This document shows, piece after piece, positions 60,901 to 62,638 of a stretch of DNA of 64,000 bases. Each line of letters starts with the position of its first letter. Position 1 is the first letter of the stretch. The translations under genes and the position numbers were made by a program. Source of the stretch: Gari tellinella (Eukaryota > Mollusca > Bivalvia > Cardiida > Psammobiidae). The notes under the pieces were generated by a model. It was not told the origin of the DNA and did no database searches. It saw nothing but the letters and a program-made list of their open reading frames with translations. The stretch is taken from assembly GCA_922989275.2 (NCBI GenBank), contig OV277870.1, positions 45,814,356-45,878,355 on the forward strand, in the 5' to 3' direction.

Positions 60901-62638
60901 AAAAATAAACTCAGGATTTAGTTAGTTAGTACCCTAGGGCTGTGTTCATTCTGTATATGTTATGGGTCTAATTTTTAGTTCTGGGGTTGTACTGTTGACC
61001 AATGCCTGTCTGGTGGATCTTTGATGGTAGGGATACAACTCTGATCTCTTTTGAAACCAGCTGGCGTGGTCTGTGGTACAATTCGTGGACAGCTTTCACC
61101 ATTTTTAATAATGTTATTGATCTTCTATAGAGTTTTTAGTTATGGTCGCATGCTATTATTCCTAGTTATGTTACATTAGATGGCCTGCATTAGGCGCTCT
61201 GTTATTATTTCTATTGGTCGGCAATCTTTAGCCGGTTGGTTCATTGCTGATTGATGGGGGTAGTGTGATTGCCGTTTTGGGGGCTGTCTTTTGTATGTTT
61301 ATTCTTATTTATTTTAGATCTAATTATAGTTATTTGTGTTTTGTCGATGGCCTGCATTGGGCGCTCTACCATTATTTATATCAGTCGGCAATACTTAGCC
61401 GGTCGGTTCATTGCTGATTGATGGGGGTAATGTGATCGCCGTTTTGGGGGACTGTCTTTTATATGTTTATTCATGTTTTATTTCAGATCTAATTGTAGTT
61501 ATTTTGTCTTTTCACGATTTATAGGTACATAAGTGTTATTTCATGTAAAGCGCTTTTGAACGCACAATCCCTGTGTGAAAAGAGCGCTATATAAATCTGG
61601 TATAATAATAATAATAATAATAATCTAGTAATTTATGTTACAACTTTAAATGCTAGAAAATCCATATCAACTTCTCGATAATTGCAAATTTTACCAATAT
61701 AAACCTAAACATTTAACAAAAAAGTATTATTTTATATATATTTAACAGGTTAGTATATACCCAACACAAAATCCTTTTTGACGAATCGTCTTTTGCCATT
61801 ACTATATATTGCCTTTTTGACGAGTTTGCACTTTGACGAATCGTCCGTAATTCTATAAAATCAATTTACCGAACTGGTCATTTATTATATGCCTTCGAGT
61901 GATATCGAGCGTTTCCGCGTGTATTTGCAGAGTAATATACAAGAGTCTGTATCAGCCACCTTGTATTTTACTCTGACCTCGCTTTCGATTAGACGTGACG
62001 TCATTTACGTACATGTACGAGTGCCGCGTTATTCTTTGTGACATACAAAAAATCTTGTTCTGCTTCAAATAACTAATAAATTTTGGATATAAAATGATTT
62101 AAACAACTATTTAGTTGTTTCTGGTTTGTATTCAAGGCATATAATAAACACATCACCAGTTGGCAGTGCGCAACAGAGTGTTGCATTTAGCTCTCGACGT
62201 TTTTGGCGGAAACAACCGATCAGACTCGCGCCAAGGCGCTCGTCAGATTGGCCATTTCCGCCAAAAACGTCTCGAGCTAAATACATCACTCTGTATCGCA
62301 CTGTCAACTGGTAATGTGTATTTACCGAAACGTCTGTAAATCGACAAGCGACATGCATCCGTTTATACCCCCACTTATCTAATTTCAAAGAACAGTTGAA
62401 TTATAAAACTAAAAGGTTTGAATAAATCAAATTTTATATTAAGATAAAAAGGAATATGTTTGTTTCCGTTATTTCGGAATCAATTTACCTGACAATAATT
62501 TAAGTCAAGTGAACTTAGTTCATAAACTTGTGCAAGAAAACAACAACCGCGAAAACCTATGACAGAAAATCAACACTGAATATTGAACATGTCGTTGAGT
62601 TTTCATATTTCAACGTTTAACAGAAGAAGAGACTTACA
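18842..62638 (-). CDS. TTI1: TELO2-interacting protein 1 (TTI1), complete 24-exon gene
   Basis: TTI1 is the HEAT-repeat scaffold that joins TELO2 and TTI2 in the TTT complex, an HSP90-linked co-chaperone that stabilises PI3K-like kinases such as mTOR, ATM, ATR and SMG1 (family knowledge). I joined 23 coding exons plus a two-base start contribution. Every junction has a GT donor and AG acceptor, and all phases agree. The CDS is 3363 bases, or 1120 residues; I remember human TTI1 as 1089. Conserved blocks appear in the expected order: the N-terminal FCVQLT segment, a GISVALCKIITGD block, YLMTVLYPVLEK, NADYLMNAISLRLRH, the LVLDTL helix and a C-terminal ELYCP-like block (VALYCPKQYVPP). An acidic Ser/Thr/Asp-rich linker lies at about residues 745-860. 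Introns are filled with hairpin elements. It converges on the antistasin-like gene. Identity is secure; the exact start is an inference. Confidence 0.93.
19193..19315 (-). CDS. TTI1: TTI1 exon 23
   Basis: Residues 1055-1095, with LMWLKLVALYCPKQYVPPDD, matching STWLLLNELYCPVQFTPP near the C-terminus. Confidence 0.95.
19543..19735. mobile_element. Family F element in a TTI1 intron
   Basis: Family F ends are CAGGGCTCCAGATAAGGGG with the core GAATCGTCTCAAAGAGACG. No clear target duplication in this copy. Confidence 0.85.
19864..20114. mobile_element. Family B element
   Basis: TTAA at both ends. Perfect core GATCAGAGGGCTCC TGCA GGAGCC, with the centre changed symmetrically to TGCA. Confidence 0.9.
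20257..20343 (-). CDS. TTI1: TTI1 exon 22 (87 bases)
   Basis: Residues 1026-1054, with CVPYLHSKQPVQLQS, matching the CLIYLSVKQPVKLQE block. It is a phase 0-0 exon with acceptor TAATTTTAG and donor AAAGT before GTGAGTAC. It was found by searching for the segment missing between exons 21 and 23. Confidence 0.9.
20593..20785. mobile_element. Family F element with 6-base duplication GGTATA
   Basis: Starts CAAGGTTCCAGATAAGGGG and ends GGAACCCTG; both ends share the same AC/GT change. Flanked by GGTATA on each side. Confidence 0.88.
20967..21159. mobile_element. Family F element with 6-base duplication CTAGAA
   Basis: CAGGGCTCCAGATAAGGGG to GGAGCTCTG. CTAGAA directly precedes and follows. Core GAATCGTCTCGAAGAGACG. 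Confidence 0.9.
21250..21337 (-). CDS. TTI1: TTI1 exon 21
   Basis: Residues 996-1025, with HAGSAYQFTVNYKLQRAIL, matching RAGPVYSHTLAFKLQLAVL. Confidence 0.92.
21365..21616. mobile_element. Family A element
   Basis: Left end TTAACCCATTACCCAATA, 28 bases from TTI1 exon 21. Core GCGCCTTAAGGCGC. Its right TTAA is shared with the next element. Confidence 0.9.
21613..21842. mobile_element. Family B element, inverted, sharing TTAA with its neighbour
   Basis: Starts at TTAA 21613-21616, which also ends the family A copy, and finishes TTAA 21839. Decayed core CCAGAAGGCTCC. Confidence 0.75.
21852..22101. mobile_element. Family B element
   Basis: TTAACCCTTTGAACCCTAG to GAGGAAAGAGTTAA. Core GATCAGAGGGTTCC / GGAGCCCTCTGATC. 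Confidence 0.9.
22245..22458. mobile_element. Family D element with GACGCCGAG hairpin
   Basis: TTAACCCTTAGCCCGCCA to TGGCAGGCTAAGGGTTAA. Core GAGACGCCGAGTTACTCGG, a symmetric variant of the CGCGT form at 9386. Confidence 0.88.
22502..22742. mobile_element. Family A element
   Basis: TTAA at both ends. Core GTGCCTTAAGGCGC, one arm changed only. Confidence 0.9.
22806..22945. repeat. Element with an 80-base perfect palindrome
   Basis: GGTTATAAAGC at the left and GCTTTATAACC at the right bracket a perfect palindrome at 22833-22912 (40-base arms, centre GAGCCTAGGCTC). Related decayed sequence (GCATTTGAATGGTCAGATTT, GAGCATTTACTTGGTCAGAT) occurs near 6532 and 13501. Confidence 0.9.
23443..23558 (-). 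CDS. TTI1: TTI1 exon 20
   Basis: Residues 958-996, with AIDVLRTVTKVARDFMRHR and AKDVLPKFSTFLL, matching the [22 protein letters not shown] region. Confidence 0.93.
23785..24045. mobile_element. Family A element inserted in another hairpin
   Basis: It follows TTCTGCATTAA of a separate palindrome (AAAAGTAATGCAGGCG / TTTTCTGCATTACTTTTG). Right TTAA decayed to TCAA. Confidence 0.78.
24377..24459 (-). CDS. TTI1: TTI1 exon 19
   Basis: Residues 930-957, with DELLPMIHQVWSAFSLSF, equivalent to NQLLPLAHQAWPSLVHRL. Confidence 0.92.
24584..24834. mobile_element. Family B element
   Basis: TTAA at both ends. Core GGGCTCC AAAA GGAGCCC. Confidence 0.9.
24925..25125. mobile_element. Family F element with 6-base duplication AATTAG/AATTAC
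   Basis: CTGAGCTCCACATAAGGGG to TTAAGCCCTG. Flanks agree at five of six positions. Confidence 0.78.
25315..25634. mobile_element. Family A element with internal extra sequence
   Basis: TTAA at both ends. The palindrome centre is expanded (GCGCATTGCCACATTCTGC), and unrelated sequence has been added to the right arm. Confidence 0.82.
25667..25915. mobile_element. Family B element next to TTI1 exon 18
   Basis: TTAACCCTTTGCACCCTAG to GGGAGAAAGAGTTAA. Core GGGCTCC GAAA GGAGCCC. Ends 30 bases from the exon. Confidence 0.9.
25946..26145 (-). CDS. TTI1: TTI1 exon 18
   Basis: Residues 863-930. An acidic segment precedes PPPQHVVAIKEVMTRC and HILSSRNPRLRLLVLDTL, the start of the C-terminal HEAT block. 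Confidence 0.94.
26501..26907 (-). CDS. TTI1: TTI1 exon 17 (acidic linker)
   Basis: Residues 728-863. VRWFPEQD ends the folded part (compare AQWFPDT in vertebrates). A Ser/Thr/Asp/Glu-rich, probably disordered linker and a charged helix (LLKLEREARGEMTQEDL) follow. It is the longest exon. Confidence 0.92.
27166..27325. mobile_element. Short family E element (160 bases)
   Basis: TA-flanked. CAGTAAAATCTCCCTATAA to AATAGAGAGGTTTTACTG. One hairpin arm is partly deleted. Ends 36 bases from TTI1 exon 16. Confidence 0.85.
27362..27527 (-). CDS. TTI1: TTI1 exon 16
   Basis: Residues 672-727, with NADYLMNAISLRLRHFHLNK and ELLPLIDDTIKE, matching NSDYLVNGISLNLRH and NLLPLVADVV. Confidence 0.95.
27829..28175. 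mobile_element. pogo/Tigger-like element with nested family A
   Basis: TA-flanked ends CAGTGAAATCCCTCTAAACC and GGTTTAGAGGGGTTTCACTG, with repeated CTCTAAACCGGA motifs. A family A copy occupies 27920-28095. Confidence 0.9.
27920..28095. mobile_element. Family A element (shortened) inside the pogo-like element
   Basis: TTAACCAATTACACCATA to ATATGGGTTAA. Palindrome GAATGCGCCTTGGCGCATTC. The subterminal A/T-rich part is deleted. Confidence 0.85.
28425..28628. mobile_element. pogo/Tigger-like element with GCAGGATAAATAGTATGG hairpin
   Basis: TA-flanked ends CAGTCAAACCTCTCTAAACC and GTTTAGAGGGGTTTTACTG. Imperfect central palindrome near TTCCCTTTCGGAGCTCTCTG. Confidence 0.85.
28673..28809 (-). CDS. 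TTI1: TTI1 exon 15
   Basis: Residues 627-672, with FSPYLMTVLYPVLEKLADET and a DVCEACSY motif, matching ALYPVLEKAGDQT and DVCRACGY. Confidence 0.94.
28832..29045. mobile_element. Family E-like element, right end eroded
   Basis: Left end CAGTTAAACCTCTCATATGA. Hairpin AAGTAAGGCTCCTTTAAGAG. It starts 23 bases from TTI1 exon 15. Confidence 0.6.
29244..29457 (-). CDS. TTI1: TTI1 exon 14
   Basis: Residues 555-626. A Ser/Arg/Thr-rich stretch is followed by NVLQISLYIEGFGNFAK, corresponding to the IWQICIQLEGIGQFA segment. Confidence 0.91.
29535..29838 (+). repeat. Interspersed repeat with two internal units and a GACAGA-rich end
   Basis: AATCGAAAATCTATTTTTAG with CATGTGACTTTTGACC (29546) recurs as AATTGAAAATCTATTTTAAG with GATGTGACCCTTGACC. 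It ends in GGACAGAAAAACAGATTGAC and ACAATATGTCTCCCCACTAA, a type of 3' end common in molluscan repeats (from memory). Confidence 0.6.
30199..30424. mobile_element. Family B element with damaged core
   Basis: TTAA at both ends. CAAACAGTGCAGAACCTGAT CAGCAGGAGCC, with part of the first arm deleted. Confidence 0.8.
30545..30617 (-). CDS. TTI1: TTI1 exon 13
   Basis: Residues 531-555, a poorly conserved polar linker (NGRSWHKHSKDELDSVV). It is supported mainly by its splice sites and by exact phase agreement with exons 12 and 14. Confidence 0.8.
30937..31179 (-). CDS. TTI1: TTI1 exon 12
   Basis: Residues 450-531, with FEKVCGVCHLLGYYGDINLL and LVDHFLDIF. This matches the VCQLLGYYGN-LYLLVDHFM region. 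Confidence 0.94.
31318..31340. repeat. Poly-C tract
   Basis: An uninterrupted run of about 22 C, continuing as CCTCC. Confidence 0.95.
31369..31648 (-). mobile_element. tRNA-derived SINE, near full length
   Basis: On the minus strand: head GGCCTAGTGGTATAGTCACT, box B GAGTTCGAATCCC, conserved part CATGTGGGGAAGCCTTCCAG and GGAAGGTCGGTGGTTC, then GAAATACTGTTGAAAGCTAC and an AAATC-rich tail. Confidence 0.88.
31912..32034 (-). CDS. TTI1: TTI1 exon 11
   Basis: Residues 409-450, with LALVQILELDCNDIKIVEEQ, near-identical to the VLELDVADIKIVEE block of vertebrate TTI1. Confidence 0.94.
32072..32310. mobile_element. Family A element, right end truncated
   Basis: Starts TTAAACCGTTACTTCATAA, 38 bases from TTI1 exon 11. 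Palindrome GAATGCACCTTAAGGCAAAT. It stops at ACTAGAAACAGGC. Confidence 0.8.
32615..32847. mobile_element. Family G element with 6-base duplication TATCAC
   Basis: CAGGGCTGTCATTTCTCCGG to GGCAGCCCTG. TATCAC precedes and follows. The centre is a family A-type half palindrome (AAAGCAGGCTGAAAGTAAAG). Confidence 0.9.
33447..33503 (-). CDS. TTI1: TTI1 exon 10 (57 bases)
   Basis: Residues 390-409, LSLLSLLSGYLSLLG, equivalent to the LLLGYLKLLG segment of the family. It is the shortest internal exon and phase-consistent on both sides. Confidence 0.88.
33690..33892. mobile_element. Family E element
   Basis: Hairpin GACAGTAAAACAGAAAGCTC C TTAGGAG. Right end TAATAGAGAGGTTTTACCG. Confidence 0.78.
33964..34172 (-). 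CDS. TTI1: TTI1 exon 9
   Basis: Residues 320-390, including LHKLATSLPRQIQ, which matches the LHSLATSLPR signature of TTI1. Confidence 0.93.
34809..35070. mobile_element. Family G element with 6-base duplication CATTGT
   Basis: CAGGGCTGCCATTTCTCCAG to GGCAGCCCTG, with CATTGT on both sides. The core includes AAAGCAGGCTGAAAGTAAAA. Its right end is 14 bases from TTI1 exon 8. Confidence 0.92.
35084..35264 (-). CDS. TTI1: TTI1 exon 8
   Basis: Residues 260-320, with a W-x-TTTGGNLAVL segment and NWRVRLGLVECAEHLLLHC, a typical HEAT helix pair of TTI1. Donor ACAGG before GTGAGT. A hairpin element (family G) ends 14 bases from this exon. Confidence 0.92.
35291..35487. mobile_element. Family E element next to TTI1 exon 8
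   Basis: CAGTAAAACCTCTCAATTAT to TAGACAGGTTTTACTATA. Half-deleted hairpin (AAAACAGAACGCTCCTTCTG). Confidence 0.82.
36000..36099 (-). CDS. TTI1: TTI1 exon 7
   Basis: Residues 227-260, helix IYVWMRIVSLVMDDKLLD followed by a lysine/glutamine-rich linker. Donor CCAGA before GTAAGAAC. Confidence 0.87.
36155..37394. mobile_element. Family E element split by a 1.06-kb retroposon-like insertion
   Basis: The left terminus at 36155 and the body from about 37229 share AAACATCTCT (36159-36168, 37229-37238). The hairpin half AAAACAGAAAGCTCCTTTGG is at 37311. Confidence 0.78.
36169..37228 (-). mobile_element. Composite retroposon: tRNA-like SINE segment plus tandem GTCAAGGTCAA units
   Basis: 10-base target duplication AAACATCTCT. 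The part at 36190-36435 on the minus strand has a tRNA-like start (GCTGACATAGTCGAGGGGTA) and a box B-like TTTCGATCCCCC. The rest has three units of about 185 bases (AGGTCAAGGTCAAAGTCAA, GATGCTAGACGAAACGGTAA). A truncated relative lies at 52430-52895. The strand is inferred only from the tRNA-like boxes. Confidence 0.65.
37673..37908. mobile_element. Family C element (TA-flanked)
   Basis: CAGTGGAGAATCTGTTATTC and complement. TA on both sides. Perfect core CAGACGCCGGGTAACCCGG. Confidence 0.92.
38450..38568 (-). CDS. TTI1: TTI1 exon 6
   Basis: Residues 187-226, with ASFLPGISVALCKIITGD, one of the most conserved TTI1 stretches. The intron upstream of it (38569-51287, 12.7 kb) carries the whole fold-back satellite composite. 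Confidence 0.93.
38960..40214 (+). repeat. Left array of GGGTCCAAATTTGATGGC repeats
   Basis: About seven units spaced 178-190 bases apart. Each carries GGGTCCAAATTTGATGGCGT followed by a C-tract and AGTCATTTGATTTACACATC. Two subtypes alternate (TTCAATTGGAGAG and TTTTGGTTGGAGAAG), making a dimer of about 370 bases. Confidence 0.88.
40215..41429. mobile_element. hAT-like element with 8-base duplication CCCTCCCT
   Basis: TAGGGCTGAAATGATT at the left; TAAGGGTGAAACGATT as complement at the right (13 of 16 match). CCCTCCCT lies directly outside both ends. Subterminal TCGATTCGATT repeats occur at both ends. Confidence 0.85.
40722..40798 (-). CDS. Possible first coding exon inside the hAT-like element
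   Basis: On the minus strand an ATG opens 25 codons rich in Asn, Arg and Lys (MSSNNQSPLRNRKQRRLTAL), ending at a consensus donor CCG before GTGAGTGA. It lies inside a hAT-like insertion, so it may be the 5' exon of a degraded transposase or a captured host exon. I found no downstream exon in the element. Family unknown. Confidence 0.35.
41430..43036 (-). repeat. Right, inverted array of the same G/C-tract repeats
   Basis: The first about 80 bases keep the left orientation. From about 41508 (TTGTTTTG then TCAGTAAATCAAATGAC) eight units run in the opposite direction. G-tracts exceed 25 bases at 41718 and 42101. Confidence 0.88.
43037..43555. repeat. Triplicated fragment of family A inside the composite
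   Basis: The subterminal part of family A (GGGCGTAAAAAGGCATATTT, TTCTTCAGTGGAAGAATAAA, GCTACCATCTTCTAGGATAC) is repeated three times without the hairpin. Confidence 0.8.
44060..45812 (+). repeat. 78-bp satellite, left block (about 22 units)
   Basis: Unit: AAAGTTTTGGCTAGCCAATT, C-run, TATCTGACAGTGTGCAGATT, GTATGCTTTGACTATCTCGG, G-run. Spacing of GGCTAGCC is 77-78 bases. Confidence 0.93.
45813..48650 (-). repeat. 78-bp satellite, right block, inverted (about 36 units) with 781-bp higher order
   Basis: The complement of the left unit starts at the switch GGACTTTCCCCCCTCCAAGA. Unit types (for example with the diagnostic ACCAACAAAGTCAAAG) recur at a distance of 781 bases: 46989 and 47770. This indicates amplification in blocks of ten units. 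Confidence 0.9.
49375..50874. mobile_element. Family C element interrupted by a 1.25-kb element
   Basis: TA-flanked ends CAGTGGAGAAAACGTTATTC and AATAACATTTTCTCCACTG. Core CAGACGCCGGGTGACATGG near 49459. The insertion occupies about 49512-50766. Confidence 0.85.
49512..50766 (+). mobile_element. Element with about three tandem 310-base units and GCTCACCTGAG ends
   Basis: AAGAGCCCCATGGGGC, then CGCTCACCTGAG at the left and CTCAGGTGAGC at the right. Internal units share AATATCAAAGCTCTGGCC, GACCCCCGGGGCGGGGCC and GAGGACCTGTAGGCGAT. A 5'-truncated copy lies at 55019. Confidence 0.82.
51056..51182. repeat. Long inverted repeat beside TTI1 exon 5
   Basis: GTTACACAGT, CAGGTGACCTA and CACTGCCAGTAAATTCCATA are mirrored to the right of a 21-base loop (AACTCGAGCTCTGCTCTCGTC, split 10+11). 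The left arm has a 14-base interruption. Confidence 0.88.
51288..51439 (-). CDS. TTI1: TTI1 exon 5
   Basis: Residues 136-187, with LPLLGHAVSLLLNIAEMERA. I chose the acceptor TTACTTTTAAG at 51440 over a nearer CAG at 51417 because only this one keeps phase with exon 4 and restores the expected spacing to the GHAVSLLL block. Confidence 0.86.
51472..51925. mobile_element. Family E element with family C inserted in its terminus
   Basis: TA-flanked. CAGTAAAACCTCTCTAAATA is followed at once by family C; the family E core GGTCACAGTAAAACAGAAAG follows. Right end AGAGAGGTTTTACTG. Confidence 0.9.
51489..51734. mobile_element. Family C element nested in family E
   Basis: TA at 51487-51488 and 51735-51736. 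Core CAGACGCCAGGTAACCCGG. Confidence 0.92.
52112..52290 (-). mobile_element. Degenerate SINE fragment
   Basis: TTTCAGTCATATTACCGAGC, GAGGAAGACTCCAGAGG and GGTAGGAAGGCTTCCTCATA match parts of the SINE at 31369-31648. Confidence 0.65.
52430..52895. repeat. Truncated copy of the 36.2-37.2-kb retroposon
   Basis: CAATAAACGCTTATGCCCC, AAATTAGGTCAAGGTCAA, AAAATCTAGTTAACC and GGACAATCACTATAAGCCTC correspond in order to 36461-37226. It ends 26 bases before TTI1 exon 4. Confidence 0.72.
52921..52996 (-). CDS. TTI1: TTI1 exon 4
   Basis: Residues 111-136, with KLSEELKIAIIQTLRTLV, matching the SEELK-AVIQ block of TTI1. It is a 76-base exon entered and left with two-base overhangs. Confidence 0.9.
53259..53398 (-). 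CDS. TTI1: TTI1 exon 3
   Basis: Residues 64-111, with the helix DLYLDLFTCMEFVLGH. Donor AAAG before GTAATT; acceptor TTTTAG. It continues the alpha-helical HEAT region without gap. Confidence 0.88.
53548..54132. mobile_element. Tc1/mariner-like non-autonomous element with nested family D
   Basis: TA-flanked. CACTCAGGACAAAAAGAAAC and (complement) CACTCAGTGCAAAAAGAAAC, both continuing GCAC. 585 bases, of which 53690-53936 is a family D insertion. It seems inserted in a family A-like sequence (53464-53545 and 54134-54410). Confidence 0.88.
53690..53936. mobile_element. Family D element nested in the mariner-like element
   Basis: TTAACCCTTTCACTCTTAAT to GCAGCGAAAGAGTTAA. Perfect core CAGACGCCGCGTTACGCGG. 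Confidence 0.9.
54277..54412. mobile_element. Right half of a family A element with symmetric hairpin
   Basis: Palindrome GAATGTGCCTTCAGGCACGT. Right end ACTAAGTAATGGGTTCAA. The left half appears displaced by the mariner-like insertion. Confidence 0.7.
54562..54750 (-). CDS. TTI1: TTI1 exon 2
   Basis: Residues 1-64. It starts with the G that completes the split ATG and ends in phase 2 at AAATG before GTAACC. It encodes the N-terminal FCVQLTKEHT and EYVIFPLRVIL segments, the best-conserved part of the TTI1 N-terminus. Confidence 0.9.
55019..55515 (+). mobile_element. Truncated copy of the 49.5-kb tandem-unit element
   Basis: It matches the last unit and 3' end of the element at 49512-50766 (ATGCAACC, AAGCTCTGGCC, GACCCCAGGGGCATAATTT, GGTTGCCATGGCAACCAGAG, CAATAGCTCACCTTGA). 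The 5' side is missing. Confidence 0.8.
55620..56836. other. TTI1 intron 1, left part: no gene recognised
   Basis: It holds degenerate hairpin-core fragments (GTAGACCCTGATCATAAT near 55738, GTGTAGACCATGATCA near 55936) and otherwise AT-rich sequence without a recognisable coding region. Confidence 0.5.
56837..57052 (+). pseudogene. C-terminal remnant of a second LINE (CR1/jockey-like reverse transcriptase end)
   Basis: A 71-codon frame reading RSRLVKFGDRSFMHAAPKL, WNSLPSDIR and VAVFKKTSENTLL, the characteristic last residues of CR1/L2/jockey-type polyproteins (compare the P-LWN-LP...FK-LK pattern). The upstream RT is missing, so this is a 5'-truncated remnant. Its 3' UTR continues to 57252 and seems to resume after the intact LINE. 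Confidence 0.78.
57095..57252 (+). repeat. Direct repeat flanking the intact LINE, left copy
   Basis: About 160 bases (TGTGGGTCTAAATGG through ATTCAAGGACAGCTT) recur diverged at 60933-61092. Both copies look like LINE 3' UTR. Confidence 0.75.
57339..60908 (+). CDS. Non-LTR retrotransposon polyprotein: endonuclease, reverse transcriptase, zinc finger (intact)
   Basis: An uninterrupted 1189-codon frame. From about residue 161 an APE-like endonuclease begins (AATWNVGTLKRRG, then QEHRW at about 192-196, GDWNGHVG from 304). A reverse transcriptase follows: GKAAGPSGI near 644, FVDLEKAFDRVPR from 772 with catalytic Asp774, and YADD at 863-866 with Asp865 and Asp866. Between the RT and the C-terminus lies a PHD/RING-like cluster, CAVC from residue 920 to CPRC near 966. 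The tail has RRLRWFGHV and a GRGRPKKTW motif, typical of this LINE type. It copies its own RNA by target-primed reverse transcription (family knowledge). An RTE-like lineage is my guess. No stop codon or frameshift breaks it, so it may be young. The true start could be further upstream. It lies in TTI1 intron 1, opposite to that gene. Confidence 0.93.
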   Translation: MTATVDCTAPAPVSAVLWVPFGWGKAMGVNPDRKSNCYNLGSSFWPPGRTSMYWCYLAWGQRGSTEDPACFGTTARRTAQVRERRKSLAPQRFRVGRQQGHAVRKTFVPAIMASTTTRNQLDGAGRRHSSVGNISGLADSRVREAGSGPCGKSSEHPTKFRAATWNVGTLKRRGSEVVETLTRRGVDLCAVQEHRWAGSTSANQTRQIHGKDSIYKFFWSGNSKGQGGAGVLLAEKWTDKVFAVERVSDRIILIRLVLGKVVFTFISVYVPQCGLPEAVKDKFYDQLQSLVTKIPASETLIPLGDWNGHVGAEGCGFEEVHGGRGFGIRNTEGERVLEFALANDLVVGNTCFLKRESHLITYCSGSHRSQIDLILYKKSLQKAVTNVKVIPTEECVQQHNLVVCDFNVHIPTVKKRKFSPRIRTWKLRDQTVANEFHATFAGKVSASANDESTGTAEEVWARLKRPLLTTATEVCGLSKNHQWKRQTWWWDKKVEDAVKTKRSCFKNYKALLKTGPSSEVSTAKAIYHEARRIAKHAVWHAKSEAEKDRFVNVSPNDGTIFKLAKQMDRQNQDVVGEKCVKNDKGELSLSDEEKMKAWVEHYSKLLNVEFEWQSDLLPEVNPTEGPPPPITSNLIREALGKMKDGKAAGPSGIIAEMLKAAGEEGVELLRQLTEAVFTSGVIPNDWEESYILNLYKGKGDALERGNYRGLKLTDQVMKLLERVLDTFVRRMVDIDSMQFGFVPGRGTTDAIFIIRQLQEKYIAANKPLYLAFVDLEKAFDRVPRKVLWWALRSLGVDEWAVRVIQGMYTDVRSRVRINGQYSNEFGVGVGVHQGSVLSPLLFILVLEALSREFRTGVPWELLYADDLAVVADSLEECISKLTAWKAGMEGKGLRVNMKKTKLMVSGPGLDLLRDSGAFPCAVCRTGVGVNSIKCSQCMLWVHKKCCGIKGRIADDPDYVCPRCRDMARPIDGRPVTQVVVDGVQLEVEASFCYLGDTLCAGGGCELAIISRCGTAWGRFKKLLPLLSSRHVSLKARGRVFDACVRSSLLHGSETWAPSASDLQRLRRNDRAMVRWICGVKSQDDITTDALYAMLGIQEVTTALRTRRLRWFGHVSRAQSCINSMMSMEVPGSRGRGRPKKTWLECVEADIRTSSLDGIDPQNREAWRLGVGISSRLLPTPVGTPAAVEK
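60933..61092 (+). repeat. Direct repeat flanking the intact LINE, right copy
   Basis: The partner of 57095-57252, recognisable by shared blocks such as GGTGGATC, TGATGGTAGGGAT, CTGATCTC and GGACAGCTT. It starts just after a short TTAG-rich tail (TTAGTTAGTTAG at 60918) that probably marks the 3' end of the intact LINE. Confidence 0.72.
61180..61510 (+). repeat. Tandem duplication of about 166 bases in a LINE 3' UTR
   Basis: GATGGCCTGCATTAGGCGCT at about 61180 recurs as GATGGCCTGCATTGGGCGCT at about 61348. Both copies continue through TCGGCAAT, GATTGATGGGGGTA and TGCCGTTTT- or CGCCGTTTT-containing sequence, ending in TTAGATCTAATT or CAGATCTAATT. Confidence 0.85.
61540..61622 (+). repeat. LINE/SINE-type 3' tail with AGCGC palindrome and ATA microsatellite
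   Basis: AAAGCGCTTTTGAACGC, then AGAGCGCTATATAAAT and an (ATA) run ending at about 61622. This AGCGCTATATAAAT plus trinucleotide ending is common at 3' ends of marine invertebrate non-LTR elements (from memory). Confidence 0.7.
62148..62319. repeat. Long inverted repeat in TTI1 intron 1
   Basis: ACACATCACCAGTTG and CGACGTTTTTGGCGGAAA are mirrored by TTTCCGCCAAAAACGTCTCG and CAACTGGTAATGTGT. Spacer CAACCGATCAGACTCGCGCC and onward contains a second small inversion (GACTCGCGCC...GGCGC). Confidence 0.88.

Larger units (their letters stand above)
55523..61846. mobile_element. 6.3-kb region bounded by inverted clusters of ACTCGTCAAAAAGG
   Basis: The left end has three direct copies (55523, 55562, 55600). 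The right end has the reverse complement at 61812, with variants at 61773 and 61831. Both LINEs lie inside. Multiple short repeats at each end resemble fold-back element termini. No target duplication was recognised. Confidence 0.5.

Noticed and set aside
61995..62002. TGACGTCA (CRE-like palindrome), also near 49291 and 50943, as regulatory sites
   Set aside because: Eight-base motifs are expected by chance at this scale, and none lies next to a supported promoter.
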